Origin: Lomentospora prolificans
Lineage: Eukaryota > Ascomycota > Sordariomycetes > Microascales > Microascaceae
Length of the DNA stretch: 64,000 nt
NCBI GenBank assembly: GCA_029532625.1
Contig: JARFXM010000006.1
Span: forward strand, 3,162,001 to 3,226,000
Reading direction: 5' to 3'
The position numbers and the translations under genes were made by a program. Below the pieces are notes generated by a model. The model was not told the DNA's origin and searched no databases. It was given only the letters and a program-made list of their open reading frames with translations. Positions 53,670-64,000 of the stretch are shown in pieces. Numbering within the stretch: the first letter of the stretch is position 1; every line of letters starts with the position of its first letter.

Positions 53670-54514
53670 AGGCTCATTCTGCCCACATACCACTCTGCAC
53701 AAAAGAAAACATCCTTTGCTGGGCTTTAAGGATCCAGAGAAAAGAAAAAATTAGTGAAGGAAAAAAAAATCGTCGAGATCGGTCAAGCCAGACCCACCCG
53801 CAAGCGGCGATTGGTCGAGCTTGGGAAGTCTAAATGAGCGACGGGGGACATAGCTGGTAAAGCGAAGTCGCGGTGAAATAGATTATTGGGGCATTGTGGG
53901 TAACAGCCGATCAGATAATATCTTGACTGAGCTATTCGGACCGGCGCTCATCGGGCAGCCTCTCCTCCTCCAATTCATATTTGTGCCTGCCAACAAAAAG
54001 TCACACCAGCTCTGTCGTTACGAGACCAGGACAAGCACGTGACGACTGTGCTCCCAGAGTACCACGAGTCTCAGGATGCGGTAATACGCGCCCTTCCCGA
54101 CACATTTGACGATCGCCTGGGGAAGTGTGAGGTTCAAAAATGAACGGGATATTATCGTAGTGCTTGGCGATATCAGCTTCTGCTTTGACGACTCTTATCA
54201 TTGGTGTGATCCATCAATGCGCGTCCCTGGGTTCTCGAACCATGTCGTTCATCTCTGGCTCAGCTTCAAACGCCTTGAGCAACAAGTTTTCTATTACAGC
54301 CTATCATGCTTTCCCCGGTCTATTCTAAGAATTTCTCAACGTCAAGGTTCGGTGGTCGTGTTCAGATTATTACGACGTGGATATCTTTCAATTTCAGAGG
54401 CCACTCCCGGTTTCCAAAATCGAGAATGGCGCCAGACCCTGGTGCGACGAGCGCTCGACACAAAATCTTACACTTGGATCGGTCAATAGTTTGTTCATCG
54501 ACATCTAGTACAAG
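53670..54514. other. Intergenic, no gene recognised
   Basis: Promoter side of the SET gene, with an A-rich run near 53760. No gene seen. Confidence 0.45.
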
Positions 54515-55496
54515 ATGGCCGACACCGTAGTTTATGTCCTAGACCTTAAGAACCCACTTCTTCACGCGAAAGTGAACAGCTTCGATTCCTGGCTGGGTTA
54601 TTTTGTCGCAGACGATGACGGGCACGGTGTCCCTGGGGCGTGGAAGACTTTTTTCGCATAACAAACCGCTCTAGGGTGGTTTCGGGAGAGGTCGTCAAAT
54701 TTTTGGCCGGTGGAGGTACTTGGTTCGGAAAAATACCGATGAGCTGAGCAAGATTGACTTATGGCCACTCGTGGCACGCCGGCTACTCCAACATACGCGA
54801 GCTGCGTTAGCGCTATAAGGTGCTGACCACATTTTGGAGAGCTCTAGCTCAGATGGTTCGGTTTGGGATCGCGGAAGTTCAGCGTTGCAGGGCTATGGAG
54901 AAGGTGAGGCGTTTGACTTAGTGTGCGGGCTACGGCCAGTACATCCTAATAGCTATAATGTATTAGTTTTAGGTGCCACAATCGAGGTTGTAAGCCCAAT
55001 GGTGACCCGGACGCGATTAATGCGAGTTACCCTTATTAGAATTCCAGATATTAACCTTTTGTTAAGTGAAGCCAACATGTCAAAATAGCAGTCGACCCTT
55101 GCCTAAGTCAATATCGAGGAATGCAGGTGTTGCACGCCTTCCACTTATCTATTTTCTCTAAGCCTCCTCTATAGCTGGCAGCCCCATGGGAGTAAGCTCC
55201 ACTGCTTCGAAGTCGAAAAAGAGGAGTTTTCTCAACGTATTGTCCATGCAGTCAGCTCAGGCATTCGTGGTCCTACCGAACAGCCCCAGCAATCCTGGAG
55301 ATTGCGCGAATATCAGTTAGGCGCATGGAAGTATCCTGGCCTCCTCGTTGAGGAAGGAGCCACTCGATGTGTGCGCACCATTGGAAGTTTTATGAGGTTA
55401 AAGCCCCGAAGCTATCACGAGCACGCCCCCGGGCTTGATCACATGATGCTGGCTCACAAAGCTGAGACCCTGACCCGGGCGGCCGCTTGGTAAAAC
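54515..55496 (+). pseudogene. Decayed coding stretch of unknown family
   Basis: It begins with an ATG and MADTVVYVLDLKNPLLHAKV, which runs 48 codons to a stop. Further protein-like pieces in shifted frames follow: RKNTDELSKIDLWPLVARRL (about 54730-54800), SDGSVWDRGSSALQGYG and FDLVCGLRPVHPN (54834-55000), and EYQLGAWKYPGLLVEEGA (55302-55493). Stops and shifts lie between them. No family recognised. Confidence 0.35.
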
Positions 55497-56215
55497 CCAT
55501 CGGGATTTTCGTAGGAGCGGCGATTCGAAGCCACGGCCTGCCCTTGTTTGTCTTTTTTTCTCTCTCTCTCTCTCTCTTTTTTTTTTTTCTTTTTTTCCCT
55601 CCTCTCTCACTAGCTGTCCCGTATATGACGTCAGCAAAGCGCGAGAGGCCATAGCTTTGGGTGGAAATATGTTATATTGACGGTACAGTGGAACAAGGGG
55701 CTACGTTTCCCGCGGCTGGAGATACTATTACTCTCATCCTCGCCAAGCCAGCGGTGTGACTGTCAAATTATTTTCGGGATAGTTGACGCAGAAGGTGCGA
55801 TCACCAGAGAGAACTGCCAATCGCAGCCACCCAACAGGAAGGCGTCTGTATTATTACATATTATTACAAGAGAGAGACCGAGGCCGAAAGCATTTGAGAG
55901 ACACAAGAAACGCAGGATAAGGATGTAATTCCGTGATTGATGGAATATCGTGGCTGAACGTAAAAAGACCGAGACAATAGAATACAGCGAATATCAGGCG
56001 CCTTGTCACGCGCTCCTTTCCGTTCTTTACACTTGCTCAAACAACTCCGCGGAATTATTCAAAAGCATGACGTGGTTGTTGCATGACGCGGTCAATCGCG
56101 TTTGCATTTTCCACAGCGTCATACAAACTAGCCGAGAGATATCTGAGCCCTGACGAATTGATATTAGCATCTTCTCAGTAAAGAAAGAAGTCAAGGAATT
56201 ATATCCTCTCGTAAA
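55497..56215. other. Intergenic with pyrimidine tract
   Basis: Holds a (TC)n/T-rich tract at about 55550-55600. Otherwise no gene; the right end is the DUF488 gene promoter. Confidence 0.5.
55550..55600. repeat. TC/T simple-sequence tract
   Basis: T runs interspersed with a (TC)n array; low-complexity, no coding meaning. Confidence 0.85.
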
Positions 56216-56951
56216 ATGAAACGAAAGCTATCGGCCATCAGCGACAAGCCCCATGATCCGGCAATACGACGGAGTAGGCGAATCGCAAAGATTCAGGAGG
56301 TAAGAAGCATTAATAGGAGCAAGCCAACCTCTGCTAACATGATAGACATCCTTCTCGGAGACATCTCCACCTTCAACGCCATCTCAGCTCACCATTTATA
56401 CCATCGGACATGGTACAAGAAGCTTGTCTGAGCTCATTGAAATACTCCAGGGCTCGAAAATCACACAACTCGTCGACGTCCGTTCTATACCCCGATCATT
56501 TACCAATCCTCAGTTCAACCAGGACGCACTTGGCTCATCCGAACATCTACGTAAAGCAAAAATAAATTACCTCCAGATGGGCCAGGCCCTTGGCGGATTA
56601 CGCAAAAAGCAACCCGGTACAGAGCAACACAAGGCTCTCCGAGTAGCCTCGTTCAGGAACTATGCGGCTCACATGGGTACGCCGATATTCACTGAGGGCA
56701 TGATGGAGCTGCAAGCCCTGGTCGAGAAGCACTGGCATGATACAGGGTGTGGGACGGCAATTATGTGTAGTGAGACTCTGTGGTGGCGCTGTCATCGACG
56801 AATGATTTCTGACGCCCTTACAACTAAAGGCTGGAAGGTGAAGCATCTAGGGATCAAAAAGATCCCAGACGATCACGTACTCTGGGATATTGCAAGAGTG
56901 GATGATAGGGGGAAATTGATTTATGACAATGTCCGAGATTCGGAAATGTAG
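56216..56951 (+). CDS. DUF488 family protein
   Basis: Two exons, 56216..56299 and 56346..56951, 229 residues. The 46-nt intron (GTAAGA...GATAG) with a GCTAACATG branch site keeps phase. Exon 1 is strongly basic (MKRKLSAIS, RRSRRIAKIQE) and could be a nuclear targeting sequence. The DUF488 domain starts at TIYTIGHGTRSLSELIEIL. It then has LVDVRSIPRSFTNPQFN, a LGGLRKK loop, FRNYAAHMGTPIF, and the cysteine motif IMCSETLWWRCHRRMISD, which is the family hallmark (CAE-x-x-x-x-CHR type). The biochemical role of DUF488 is not established. The family is most abundant in bacteria. Confidence 0.9.
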
Positions 56952-56997
56952 AGAAAGCCCGCCTAGGTGTGTAATCTCGACGTGTATGGTACACTAG

Positions 56998-59333
56998 TTA
57001 CCGCGACTCAAAGAACACCAGCTCTTCAGCTTCGCGCATTTCTATATCGTACTCTTCATCGTCTAACCCATAGAGCTCTCTCATCTTAGGCGAATCAACG
57101 GTCGTTACAGACTGAAGGATATACCTTCGTATTACCCAAAGAAGGCGAACTTGGACTTGAAACTTGATAAAGTCCCTCGTAGAAACGCTGAACACCGTTC
57201 CAATATCTCGTCGTGTTCTCCGCTTCGTTTCCCGCACTAGTATGTGGACGATAATAAGGCCTAGAGCCGCCATCCCAGTGAAATACGCAAATAAGCCAGG
57301 ATTTCCGAGTGCATGTCGCAACCTATTCCAATGTTAAGAGACGGTTGAATCACGGGCTTGACTCGGGAGACCTACTTCGGCATAAACATGGTTAAGAGGC
57401 CAGTCGTCAGAAAGTTAATGGACAATGGAATGGCCGTGCCCTATGGTGATGTTAATATCGACGCTTCGTTTGGTGTTGATGAGGTTGTGTTTTACCGTCT
57501 CCACACCATCGGTGAAACTATAGATATGGTGAGCAAAATGGTTTGAGATGATCATGGAGAATGGGACTCACCTTTCGGCCGCCAAAGCATATGTCACCGG
57601 ACCTATGGATGGTTAGAGTGTAATACCCAACGTCGTTTTCGAGGAAAATTACCTAGGCCAAGCCCATACGCTACCCCTCTCACTAGAAACTCTGTTAGAT
57701 TGAAAAGCGTAGCAGGTCAATGGCGGAAACCCACATAGTAATAGAGTTGAAAGTAAGCCGCTCTTAGTACTTGGGTCAGCAACAGCTTCAGTGATAGCGG
57801 CAGCCGTGCCAAGAAGCGCTAAGAGGACCAGGGAATAGAGTAGTAGAGCTCGTCTTCCAGCGACGTCGATCGTACGCAGAGCGATTCCTCCTCCGAACAA
57901 GGTAGTGACGCCTAAGAAGAGGAAAATGATGAGCAAAACTAGAAATCTTATATAGCGGCCCTTATAATCGGCTTACCAAGAAGTAATGTTAGGAGATGCC
58001 GCCATATCAAATGGTTCTGTACCTGCGAAAAGGCCAGCTCTGCGTGCTCGTTAGGCGGATAATCCATTACAACTCTTCGTGACGAGAAGGAACGCACCTT
58101 GGTAAAAGTCCACAAAGTTGACTGTGTATTTAGTAAGCCTTCATGTCCACTTAAATCACATGGCACGGGGTAAGAAACTGGGTAGGGATCTTACCACCGC
58201 AGCACGGCTGGAGTAGTGCAAGAAACACAGGGCCTAAAAGCGCCCTTCGCAGTTCCGCCGTCCTGAATACAGTCAGGGAGCTCCTTAAAAGACTGGTAGT
58301 AAACCCGTGCCATCCCGTTTGATATCCTGGCCCCGTTACAGTATTGACGCGCCGTAGCCCGAAATTCGTGGACCGCCGCGTGTCCCTGACGCGAGGGCTG
58401 TCTTCGAAGACCAGTGGGGCAAGGAGGAACAAAACATCTCGCATTGCTTGTACCTGAAACTATGTTAGTGACTTCCTGATTTACGCACTCGATGCGCTTG
58501 CCTGGGTAGAGCGAAGGACGCAGAGAGCATTGTACGCTCCTTTGACACCCCCTTCTTGCCGGATGAGGAACGCTGGAGACTCCGGTAGGTAGAGCAATGC
58601 TACAATATATGTTATAGCGGCTGGAACTGGCAGTGAAAACATTAATAAGACGAGTACCGGGGTTGTTCTTGCGATGGGACCGTCGGTGTCTGGAAGCCCG
58701 ATGTGTATGGCGGTGCCGACGATTGACCCGAGCGAGACTCCTAGAGACCAAACTACAACAAATGCACCTCGCCACCAGAACGTGGCAGTCTCGACGGCTA
58801 TGAGGAGGGAAGAGAGCACACCAAAGGATAACCCTAAGTATCATGGGTGTCAGTGCTACTACTTTAACAGAAGTGGCGTCTATAAACAACCCCACGTGAA
58901 TTGGATTCCCTACCAATGCCGGTAACTAGCCGGCCGCTGAAGAGCAGTGCCCAAGAGTTCCCGAGGCAATAGAGAAGATGGCCGACGATTGCGAAAAGAC
59001 TATAAAGAACAAAGCTTCTACGTCGACCGAAGCGAAAGTTAAAGACCGCTGAAAATATCATGCCCACGGAGGCGGCGAAAAACACGGCCGACTTGAGCGT
59101 CTGAACTCTGTAATCATATGCCATGAATTCAGTTGGACCGGAATCAATTTGTGCGAGAGAAATATACTGCTCTTGGAAGTAGTTCGATGCTTGGATCAAG
59201 CCTGACATTGAGAACCCAAAAACAACGCGGTCAGTCAAAGTAGGCGAGTTGCCAGACTAGTGGGCCCACGGAGGACTGGATACTTACCGTATAAGAATCC
59301 TGATAGGAATAACACCCCTGCTACTGGAATCAT
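56998..59333 (-). CDS. MFS sugar-type transporter, 11 exons
   Basis: Exons on the complement: 59333..59288, 59201..58914, 58833..58502, 58453..58195, 58121..58098, 58039..57977, 57938..(57684 or 57675), 57602..57572, 57517..57496, 57440..57376 and 57322..56998. This gives about 570 residues, normal for the family. Seen: MIPVAGVLFLSGFLYG as helix 1 and FRFGRRRSFVLYSL (the helix 2-3 G-R-R motif). GRLVTGIG, YLPESPAFLI (the sugar-porter PESPR-like motif), RRALLLYSLVLLALLG, GPVTYALAAE and an ETKRRT motif near the C-terminus follow. The third intron begins GC rather than GT. The end of exon 7 is ambiguous between two donors that both keep frame. Sequence between helices 6 and 7 is unusual for the family. 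Substrate unknown; it lies 183 nt downstream of the protease gene on the same strand. Confidence 0.82.
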
Positions 59334-59515
59334 CTTTTTGCTCCCTTGGAATGCCGAATCTTGTTCCTTCTTGAGAGGGCCAAGATCGTCCGGGGAAAGG
59401 TACAAGTCTCCATAATTGTGGTAGTCGCCTCTGCCGCTCTTCTTGTATCTTTCGCTATAGTAGCGCTCTATACTGAAGGTTACTGTTTCCCCAAATCGTC
59501 AGCAACAAACGTAGC

Positions 59516-61912
59516 TTATGCGTGGAAGAGTTCCCGTGGCGGCTTTGGAGAGAGCCTACATTGAATCGCCTGGCGAATGGTGGATGAGAGATGTTCTCCG
59601 CCTATTTCGTCCCGTATCCGAGCGATCAGGAGTTCGTTCCCGGCAAACCGCCCCTCTGATTGTATTGTGCCGTTTTCTGTGCCTTGGAAGAAAAGCGAGG
59701 GTTCGGGGGTTGGTTCTTGATGGGCCGTTGGGTGCCATCTTTTCATCCAGGCTGTGATCTGGCGATCGGCGTGTAGCCTGAACTGGGCATTTCTGAATCT
59801 TCCCTTGATAGTATCCCGCAAGCCTTTCCATAAGGCTGTAGCCTTCGGCTCCGGATCCATGACCGCATCGGGATATAAAGAGTTATATTGGTCTTGTAGC
59901 CTCTTTAGTACACCCAGACAATGCCGCGGTATGGTTCCATCATCCTGGATATCTCCAGACAAAATGCTGCGGATCCGGTACCCTTGCGAAACAAGCAGAG
60001 TCACCATGGGCTCAAACAGTTTGTGACGAGAGTCAACCGAAAAAGACATCAGATGCAGCAACGCACAAGCCAACTTATCAATCGACCCGTGGTAGGTCGC
60101 ATTTTCTAGGAGGCTGTTGTTCAAGTTTGCGCGTAGGCTCTGGTGCGCCTCAGCCTCGTCGCCAATAGTCCGAAGATAAGTCGCCCTCTCCAGAACACAT
60201 TGGAGGGGCGATGCGAGGCTGAGCCGTCCATTCATGTTTGGATCCTGTGCGAGTTCCCAGAAGGGCATGACATACACGTCTTTGCCGGAAATCGCCCGAA
60301 CCATGCCCACGAGACCGCCACCTCTGTCGACGACCCAAGAACCGGAGTCTCCCTCTCTCAGCATCTTGCCTTCGACTGAAACAACACAAACTTCTTGCAA
60401 CGGCCCGAGATCAAGAGAGAGAAACGATGTAGTAGGGTCCAGTTCACCTTCTATATACCCACTAAATCCTGTCCCTAGAAACACCGGCTGACGGCGGATT
60501 TCGTTTAGAACGTGTGTGATGAGGATTTTGGGTAGCGAACCCTGCGAAAGCAGGTCTGACCGTCCTTCTTGATTGTCACCTAAAATATTAGGTGAGATCA
60601 AGTGCCGCGATATGGGAATCAACTTCCAGTCGCCTAGTGTCTGCGCTGCTCCTTCTGATAGGGGGGTGTGCCACGATTCTGACTGACTTCCTAGTCCACT
60701 GTGCCCACGGTAAGCAAGCGTTGGCTCGGAAGGCAAGTCTAGTACAACCGCAGACTCTACAGAGTTATCATAATCGTCCTCACAAAGGGAAAGTGCTCCG
60801 CCGTCCGTGGCCTGGGCCGACACCCCAGCCGTATCCCGATCTGGGTCTGCGGAATGTGCCGTGGTGACTGCCATGAAGACGCCGTCGAACTCGACAAGTC
60901 CACCAATGGTTGACAGCCATCTCTCCTCGTCACCGTGGCGAGTTAAACACCTTGTTCCGCATAAAGTGGCTGGGGAGGCGACGTCAAGTTGGTCAATATC
61001 GAGCATGTATGTTTCTGAAGTGGATCCCGCCCGCTTCCGCACAAGTCTCATGTCGTAAGACAAACGCAGCGGACGGTACCAAGACTGGATGTCCTTGCGT
61101 GAAAGCACAGCATGGACGCGTCGAATCTGTTCCCTAGAGTTCAAACCCCCAATGCATAAACTTTCCCTACGTTCGAGATTGTTCGGGTTGCCCCGCCTCG
61201 GCTGCAACACTACCCGGGAAATACTGATATTGGCAAGATCGCCGTGTAATGCCTCTCGTAAGACACCCGTTACACTACCATTGTTCCACCCTTCCATAAA
61301 CTTGGTGAAAGCCGCCTTGGAGTCTTCACTCTCGAAATGTCGAACTCGGATGGCGTCATATCCTAACTCAGAAGCCAATTGAACGGTCTGCAGCCTCTCC
61401 AGGATATCCAATGGAACTGTGGTAGGAAATGCTAGAGGTGTAGCCGCAGCGACCTCCGTGTTTGCCGATGGTCTAGTGACAGCCGGTCTAGCGCTTGGAA
61501 TTTGCTCAGGCTCTGAGCAACTGGCCGGATCAACAGGCTCAACCCCGTTTACTCGCGGTGTTTCGTTCAACGTCTGCCCGGATGGCATATTCTGGTTGAT
61601 ACCATTGACGGTATGTTTCTGGGATGGCCTAGTAGTTCTACCAGGCGTCACCGAAGTGACAGGATGCAAGACACCGTTTTGTTTCGATTGTTGGTTCCGC
61701 TTGCTATTTCTGAGTACATAGAGCATTTTCTGAATGTAGACTTTATACTCCTGTCGCAACTTTTCAACAAAGCTTTCGAGATCATTAACCGGCGCTGGGC
61801 CTAGCTGCGATGCATTGACGTCGTTAGCTGGCCAGTCGGGCTGAGGCGAGTTTGCGACATCTGGTGGTGGTTGGAGGCAAAGCTGCCCATCACCCGCTTC
61901 GCCACTAGGCAT
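59516..61912 (-). CDS. Trypsin-fold serine protease domain protein
   Basis: 798 residues, one exon. Residues 1-165 are polar and probably disordered, with a short helix (ESFVEKLRQEYKVYIQKML). From about 330 to 545 I see a chymotrypsin-type catalytic domain. STIGGLVEFDGVFMAVTTAH supplies His353, LGDWKLIPI supplies a candidate Asp428, and REGDSGSWVVD supplies Ser523, with GGGLVGMVRAI after it. No signal peptide, so it is cytosolic. The C-terminal 250 residues are helical. Trypsin-like domains of this sort occur in fungal proteins tied to NLR and incompatibility systems, but no NACHT, NB-ARC or HET domain is present here. The divergent neighbour encodes a membrane-anchored protein. The triad assignment is by motif only. 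Confidence 0.75.
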   Translation of the reverse strand: MPSGEAGDGQLCLQPPPDVANSPQPDWPANDVNASQLGPAPVNDLESFVEKLRQEYKVYIQKMLYVLRNSKRNQQSKQNGVLHPVTSVTPGRTTRPSQKHTVNGINQNMPSGQTLNETPRVNGVEPVDPASCSEPEQIPSARPAVTRPSANTEVAAATPLAFPTTVPLDILERLQTVQLASELGYDAIRVRHFESEDSKAAFTKFMEGWNNGSVTGVLREALHGDLANISISRVVLQPRRGNPNNLERRESLCIGGLNSREQIRRVHAVLSRKDIQSWYRPLRLSYDMRLVRKRAGSTSETYMLDIDQLDVASPATLCGTRCLTRHGDEERWLSTIGGLVEFDGVFMAVTTAHSADPDRDTAGVSAQATDGGALSLCEDDYDNSVESAVVLDLPSEPTLAYRGHSGLGSQSESWHTPLSEGAAQTLGDWKLIPISRHLISPNILGDNQEGRSDLLSQGSLPKILITHVLNEIRRQPVFLGTGFSGYIEGELDPTTSFLSLDLGPLQEVCVVSVEGKMLREGDSGSWVVDRGGGLVGMVRAISGKDVYVMPFWELAQDPNMNGRLSLASPLQCVLERATYLRTIGDEAEAHQSLRANLNNSLLENATYHGSIDKLACALLHLMSFSVDSRHKLFEPMVTLLVSQGYRIRSILSGDIQDDGTIPRHCLGVLKRLQDQYNSLYPDAVMDPEPKATALWKGLRDTIKGRFRNAQFRLHADRQITAWMKRWHPTAHQEPTPEPSLFFQGTENGTIQSEGRFAGNELLIARIRDEIGGEHLSSTIRQAIQCRLSPKPPRELFHA

Positions 61913-62339
61913 TATCGAGCTAATGAGGGCGTAGATGCATTAGAATTCTCGATTAGTTGTGATTATTACGGTCGAAGCATGTTGATGGAGAAAAGAAGTC
62001 CTACTCAGCTCTCATCGCGCTCCTCGCGCAGCTGACGCGGGGCGACAATGATTTTTCTACTTGGTACCTGGCTTACACAACCTTGGAGATTATGTGAAAC
62101 CTGCAAGGATATGTGAACGAATGAACTTGCTAGAAGGACATACCACGCTAATGCTGTGGCGCAGCGCACGCGCTTTGATTGCTCAGACTTGTGATGCTGT
62201 CGTCAAGCATTATGGTCACGACTTCAGCCGCAGCCTGGTCCCCCCCTGCCAGCGACAAGCTCGAATCTAACCCAACACGCAAAGCCATGTCGCCGTGGTA
62301 GGAATTGTCCCTCACGAACATCATCATTGTTCAAAAGCC
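61913..62339. promoter_or_regulatory. Divergent intergenic region between protease and membrane-protein genes
   Basis: 427 nt between the two ATGs, so the pair likely shares regulatory sequence. A candidate upstream ATG for the plus-strand gene lies near 62287 but does not extend in frame. No specific site recognised. Confidence 0.5.
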
Positions 62340-63590
62340 ATGACTCTCGTTGATTACTTGACCCAAGACCTGTCTGAAGAAACGAAGAAAGCCGTGCTCG
62401 AGTCTTTCGCTGGCTACAAATGTCGCGATACGGAGTACCTTGGTAGATATCTCGAATACTACCGGACCGAGATTGGCCGCACCGCCGCCATTCTCGATGA
62501 TTCACTTCCCCTTTCCACAGGCGAGGACGTTATCAACCTTTTCAATCAGGTCAAATGTCGCGCTTGGACAAACAAGGCGGACATCGATCCACAGCAGAAG
62601 AACCGCACTGGTCTCGATGTGGTGGTGCGCGCCATGCTGGTCACCGCTTGTCGATCACCAGAAGTCTCCGGGGGCGACAATTACGATCCTGCGTGGGTCC
62701 CGGATGAGAGCATCGAAGCGTACATTAACCGAGTGTACCCAAAGTCTGCCCTCTCGACCATAGACTCGGGGCTAGAAAGGATCAACGCGGGTCGTTTTGC
62801 TGCATCTTCTTTGAGCGACATTGCGCGAATCAAAATTGAGTGGACAGATTGTCTAACGAACCATCTAAACCTTTTCATCGGGAACGACTGGAAAACACTC
62901 TATCTGTTTCGGCACCCACGATATTTGAAAATGTGCCTCGAGGGCCTCGCCCCGTACATAACCCAGGGGGTCGAGATGACTGCTGGGCAGTCTTTGAAGC
63001 AGTAAGAACCATCTAGAAATGATTATTTACCGTTCTTTTCAATCTTGAAGAGCATCCTTACTAATCGTCGTAATATTCCAAGCGGCTGTCTACCCCCGAG
63101 CCTTCTCCAAGAGACTTTAGACACGTATGACCTCTTCTTCCCACTCAGTGACCGTTCCTCTCGAAGGATCCTTGAAAGACATGTAGAAGATAGGTCCAAA
63201 AGACTAGACGGTGGACTCTTGGATCCGTTTTCCATATCTACAGGGCCGCACTGGGTGCGCAGAGATGCAGCAAGCCTTGCCGACCTCCAATCCCTGTATG
63301 TCAGGTTTCCGCATTGGAACCAACGAATTCACCGACTGTGGGGTGAACTCGAGAACCCCACCGCTATTACGAGATGGGAGAAGTGGTCAGATAAGCGCAA
63401 GTCAGCTTGGTATGCGACATGGTGGGGTGTGCTTGGCATCGCGATGGCGTTAATATTTGGCTGTGCGTCGATTCTCCTTGGAGCGCTACAGGTGTGGATC
63501 TCGTACTGCTCGTGGATAGATGACGATTCAGTGGTGGGTTGCGGGCTCAAGGCTCGACTTCTTTCCTCCAGGCCGACTCAGTCACCATGA
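62340..63590 (+). CDS. Fungal protein with C-terminal transmembrane segment, unknown function
   Basis: Two exons, 62340..63001 and 63083..63590, 389 residues. The 81-nt intron (GTAAGA...CCAAG) has a TACTAAT branch site and keeps phase. The N-terminal 220 residues are globular and polar (MTLVDYLTQDLSEETKKAV, KVECRAW-like KCRAWTNKADID). After the junction comes CLPPSLLQETLDTYDLFFPLSDRSSRRILE, a pattern I know from a recurrent uncharacterised fungal family. WEKWSDKRKSAWYATWW then leads into a membrane helix (about 329-355, LGIAMALIFGCASILLGALQV). No signal peptide, so the anchor is C-terminal with the bulk on the cytosolic side. It is divergent from a trypsin-fold protein, and a functional link is inferred from position only. 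Confidence 0.8.
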
Positions 63591-64000
63591 AGAAAGAAAC
63601 AAAAAGCAATATTGCCCGATGAGCAAGAGGCCCTGCTTCGCTTCAAGGAAATGAGGGCTATGCTTTCGTTTGTTTGTTTGCCCGATATGGGAAGCCTGTA
63701 GAGTATTCCGGAGGTTCTTTTTCGTTGTGATAGTATTGAGGTATTAAAGCATGAGATGAATGCATCGTCGATAGAGCTCGGATGTCCAAGAGGGTAAATG
63801 TCATTGCAACGCTCAAAGACTTAAGCTTGGCAGATGTGGCTGTGCGATAACGGATCAAGGCCCATTGAGTACACTTTCTCTGGCAGCAAAAGAGAAGGAC
63901 AACGTAAGCTGGGAATTGCCATGGCCGATTGGCGACGCGATAGAAGCGCGCCATTGTTAGACGCAGTGTGTCGGTCCATGGGTACACGCTCCGACCGAGT
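63591..64000. other. 3' flank to window end
   Basis: No gene recognised; a minus-strand 109-codon ORF has no recognisable content. A gene could continue beyond the window. Confidence 0.45.

Noticed and set aside
55500..55540. TTCGAAG motif resembling a tRNA T-loop
   Set aside because: Flanking bases do not form a T-arm stem and no acceptor, D-arm or A/B box arrangement was found.
57376..57690. Pseudogene status of the MFS transporter's 3' half
   Set aside because: First reading gave stops, but using the short exons at 57602-57572, 57517-57496 and 57440-57376 all junctions keep frame.

Overview
The window reads as a filamentous ascomycete (Pezizomycotina, probably Sordariomycetes) nuclear genome. 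Genes are monocistronic, on both strands, with many short introns (about 45-130 nt, GTAAGT-type donors, CTAAC-like branch sites, CAG/TAG acceptors). The gene content is typical of moulds: Zn2Cys6 regulators, GPI-anchored wall proteins, a BIM1-like copper protein, secreted carbohydrate enzymes, F-box/LRR and CorA-like proteins. The species was not identified. Everything here is by eye; no database search was run.

Layout. 0.8-7.3 kb: a possible 83-aa two-helix membrane protein, a secreted protein of unknown function, an Old Yellow Enzyme and a DUF4419 protein. 7.7 kb: a (TAAAA)23 microsatellite. 8.2-13.3 kb: two surface proteins, one GPI-anchored and serine-rich, one BIM1-like with a transmembrane anchor. 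15.2-19.3 kb: a secreted aldose 1-epimerase and a secreted GH43 enzyme on the same strand. 22.9-24.9 kb: a ten-exon amino-acid permease. 27.5 kb: a small ten-cysteine secreted protein. 28.9-30.9 kb: an F-box/LRR protein. 31.5-36.5 kb: mitochondrial glycerol-3-phosphate dehydrogenase and glycerol kinase, head to head, sharing a 1.2 kb promoter with three CTCGG-N9/10-CCGAG-type palindromes. These two enzymes are consecutive steps of glycerol catabolism. 37.0-38.9 kb: a CorA-like membrane protein.

39.5-47 kb is mixed. It holds a decayed ZNFX1/NFX1-type zinc-finger gene that has lost its helicase core, an intact zinc-independent MDR oxidoreductase, a Zn2Cys6 regulator convergent with it (stop codons one base apart) and an F-box relic. 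47.2-53.7 kb: a second Zn2Cys6 regulator, a five-helix membrane protein and a SET-domain protein. 54.5-55.5 kb: another decayed coding stretch. 56.2-63.6 kb: a DUF488 protein, an 11-exon MFS sugar-type transporter with a probable GC-AG intron, a trypsin-fold serine protease and, divergent from it, a protein with a C-terminal membrane segment.

No rRNA, tRNA, CRISPR array, intact transposon or secondary-metabolite backbone gene was recognised. The observations I would follow first are the shared glycerol promoter, the protease/membrane-protein pair and the ZNFX1-like pseudogene. Exon models were built by hand from splice signals and reading phase. Two of them (CorA-like and SET) have one junction that does not keep frame with a consensus splice site, and this is stated in the entries.
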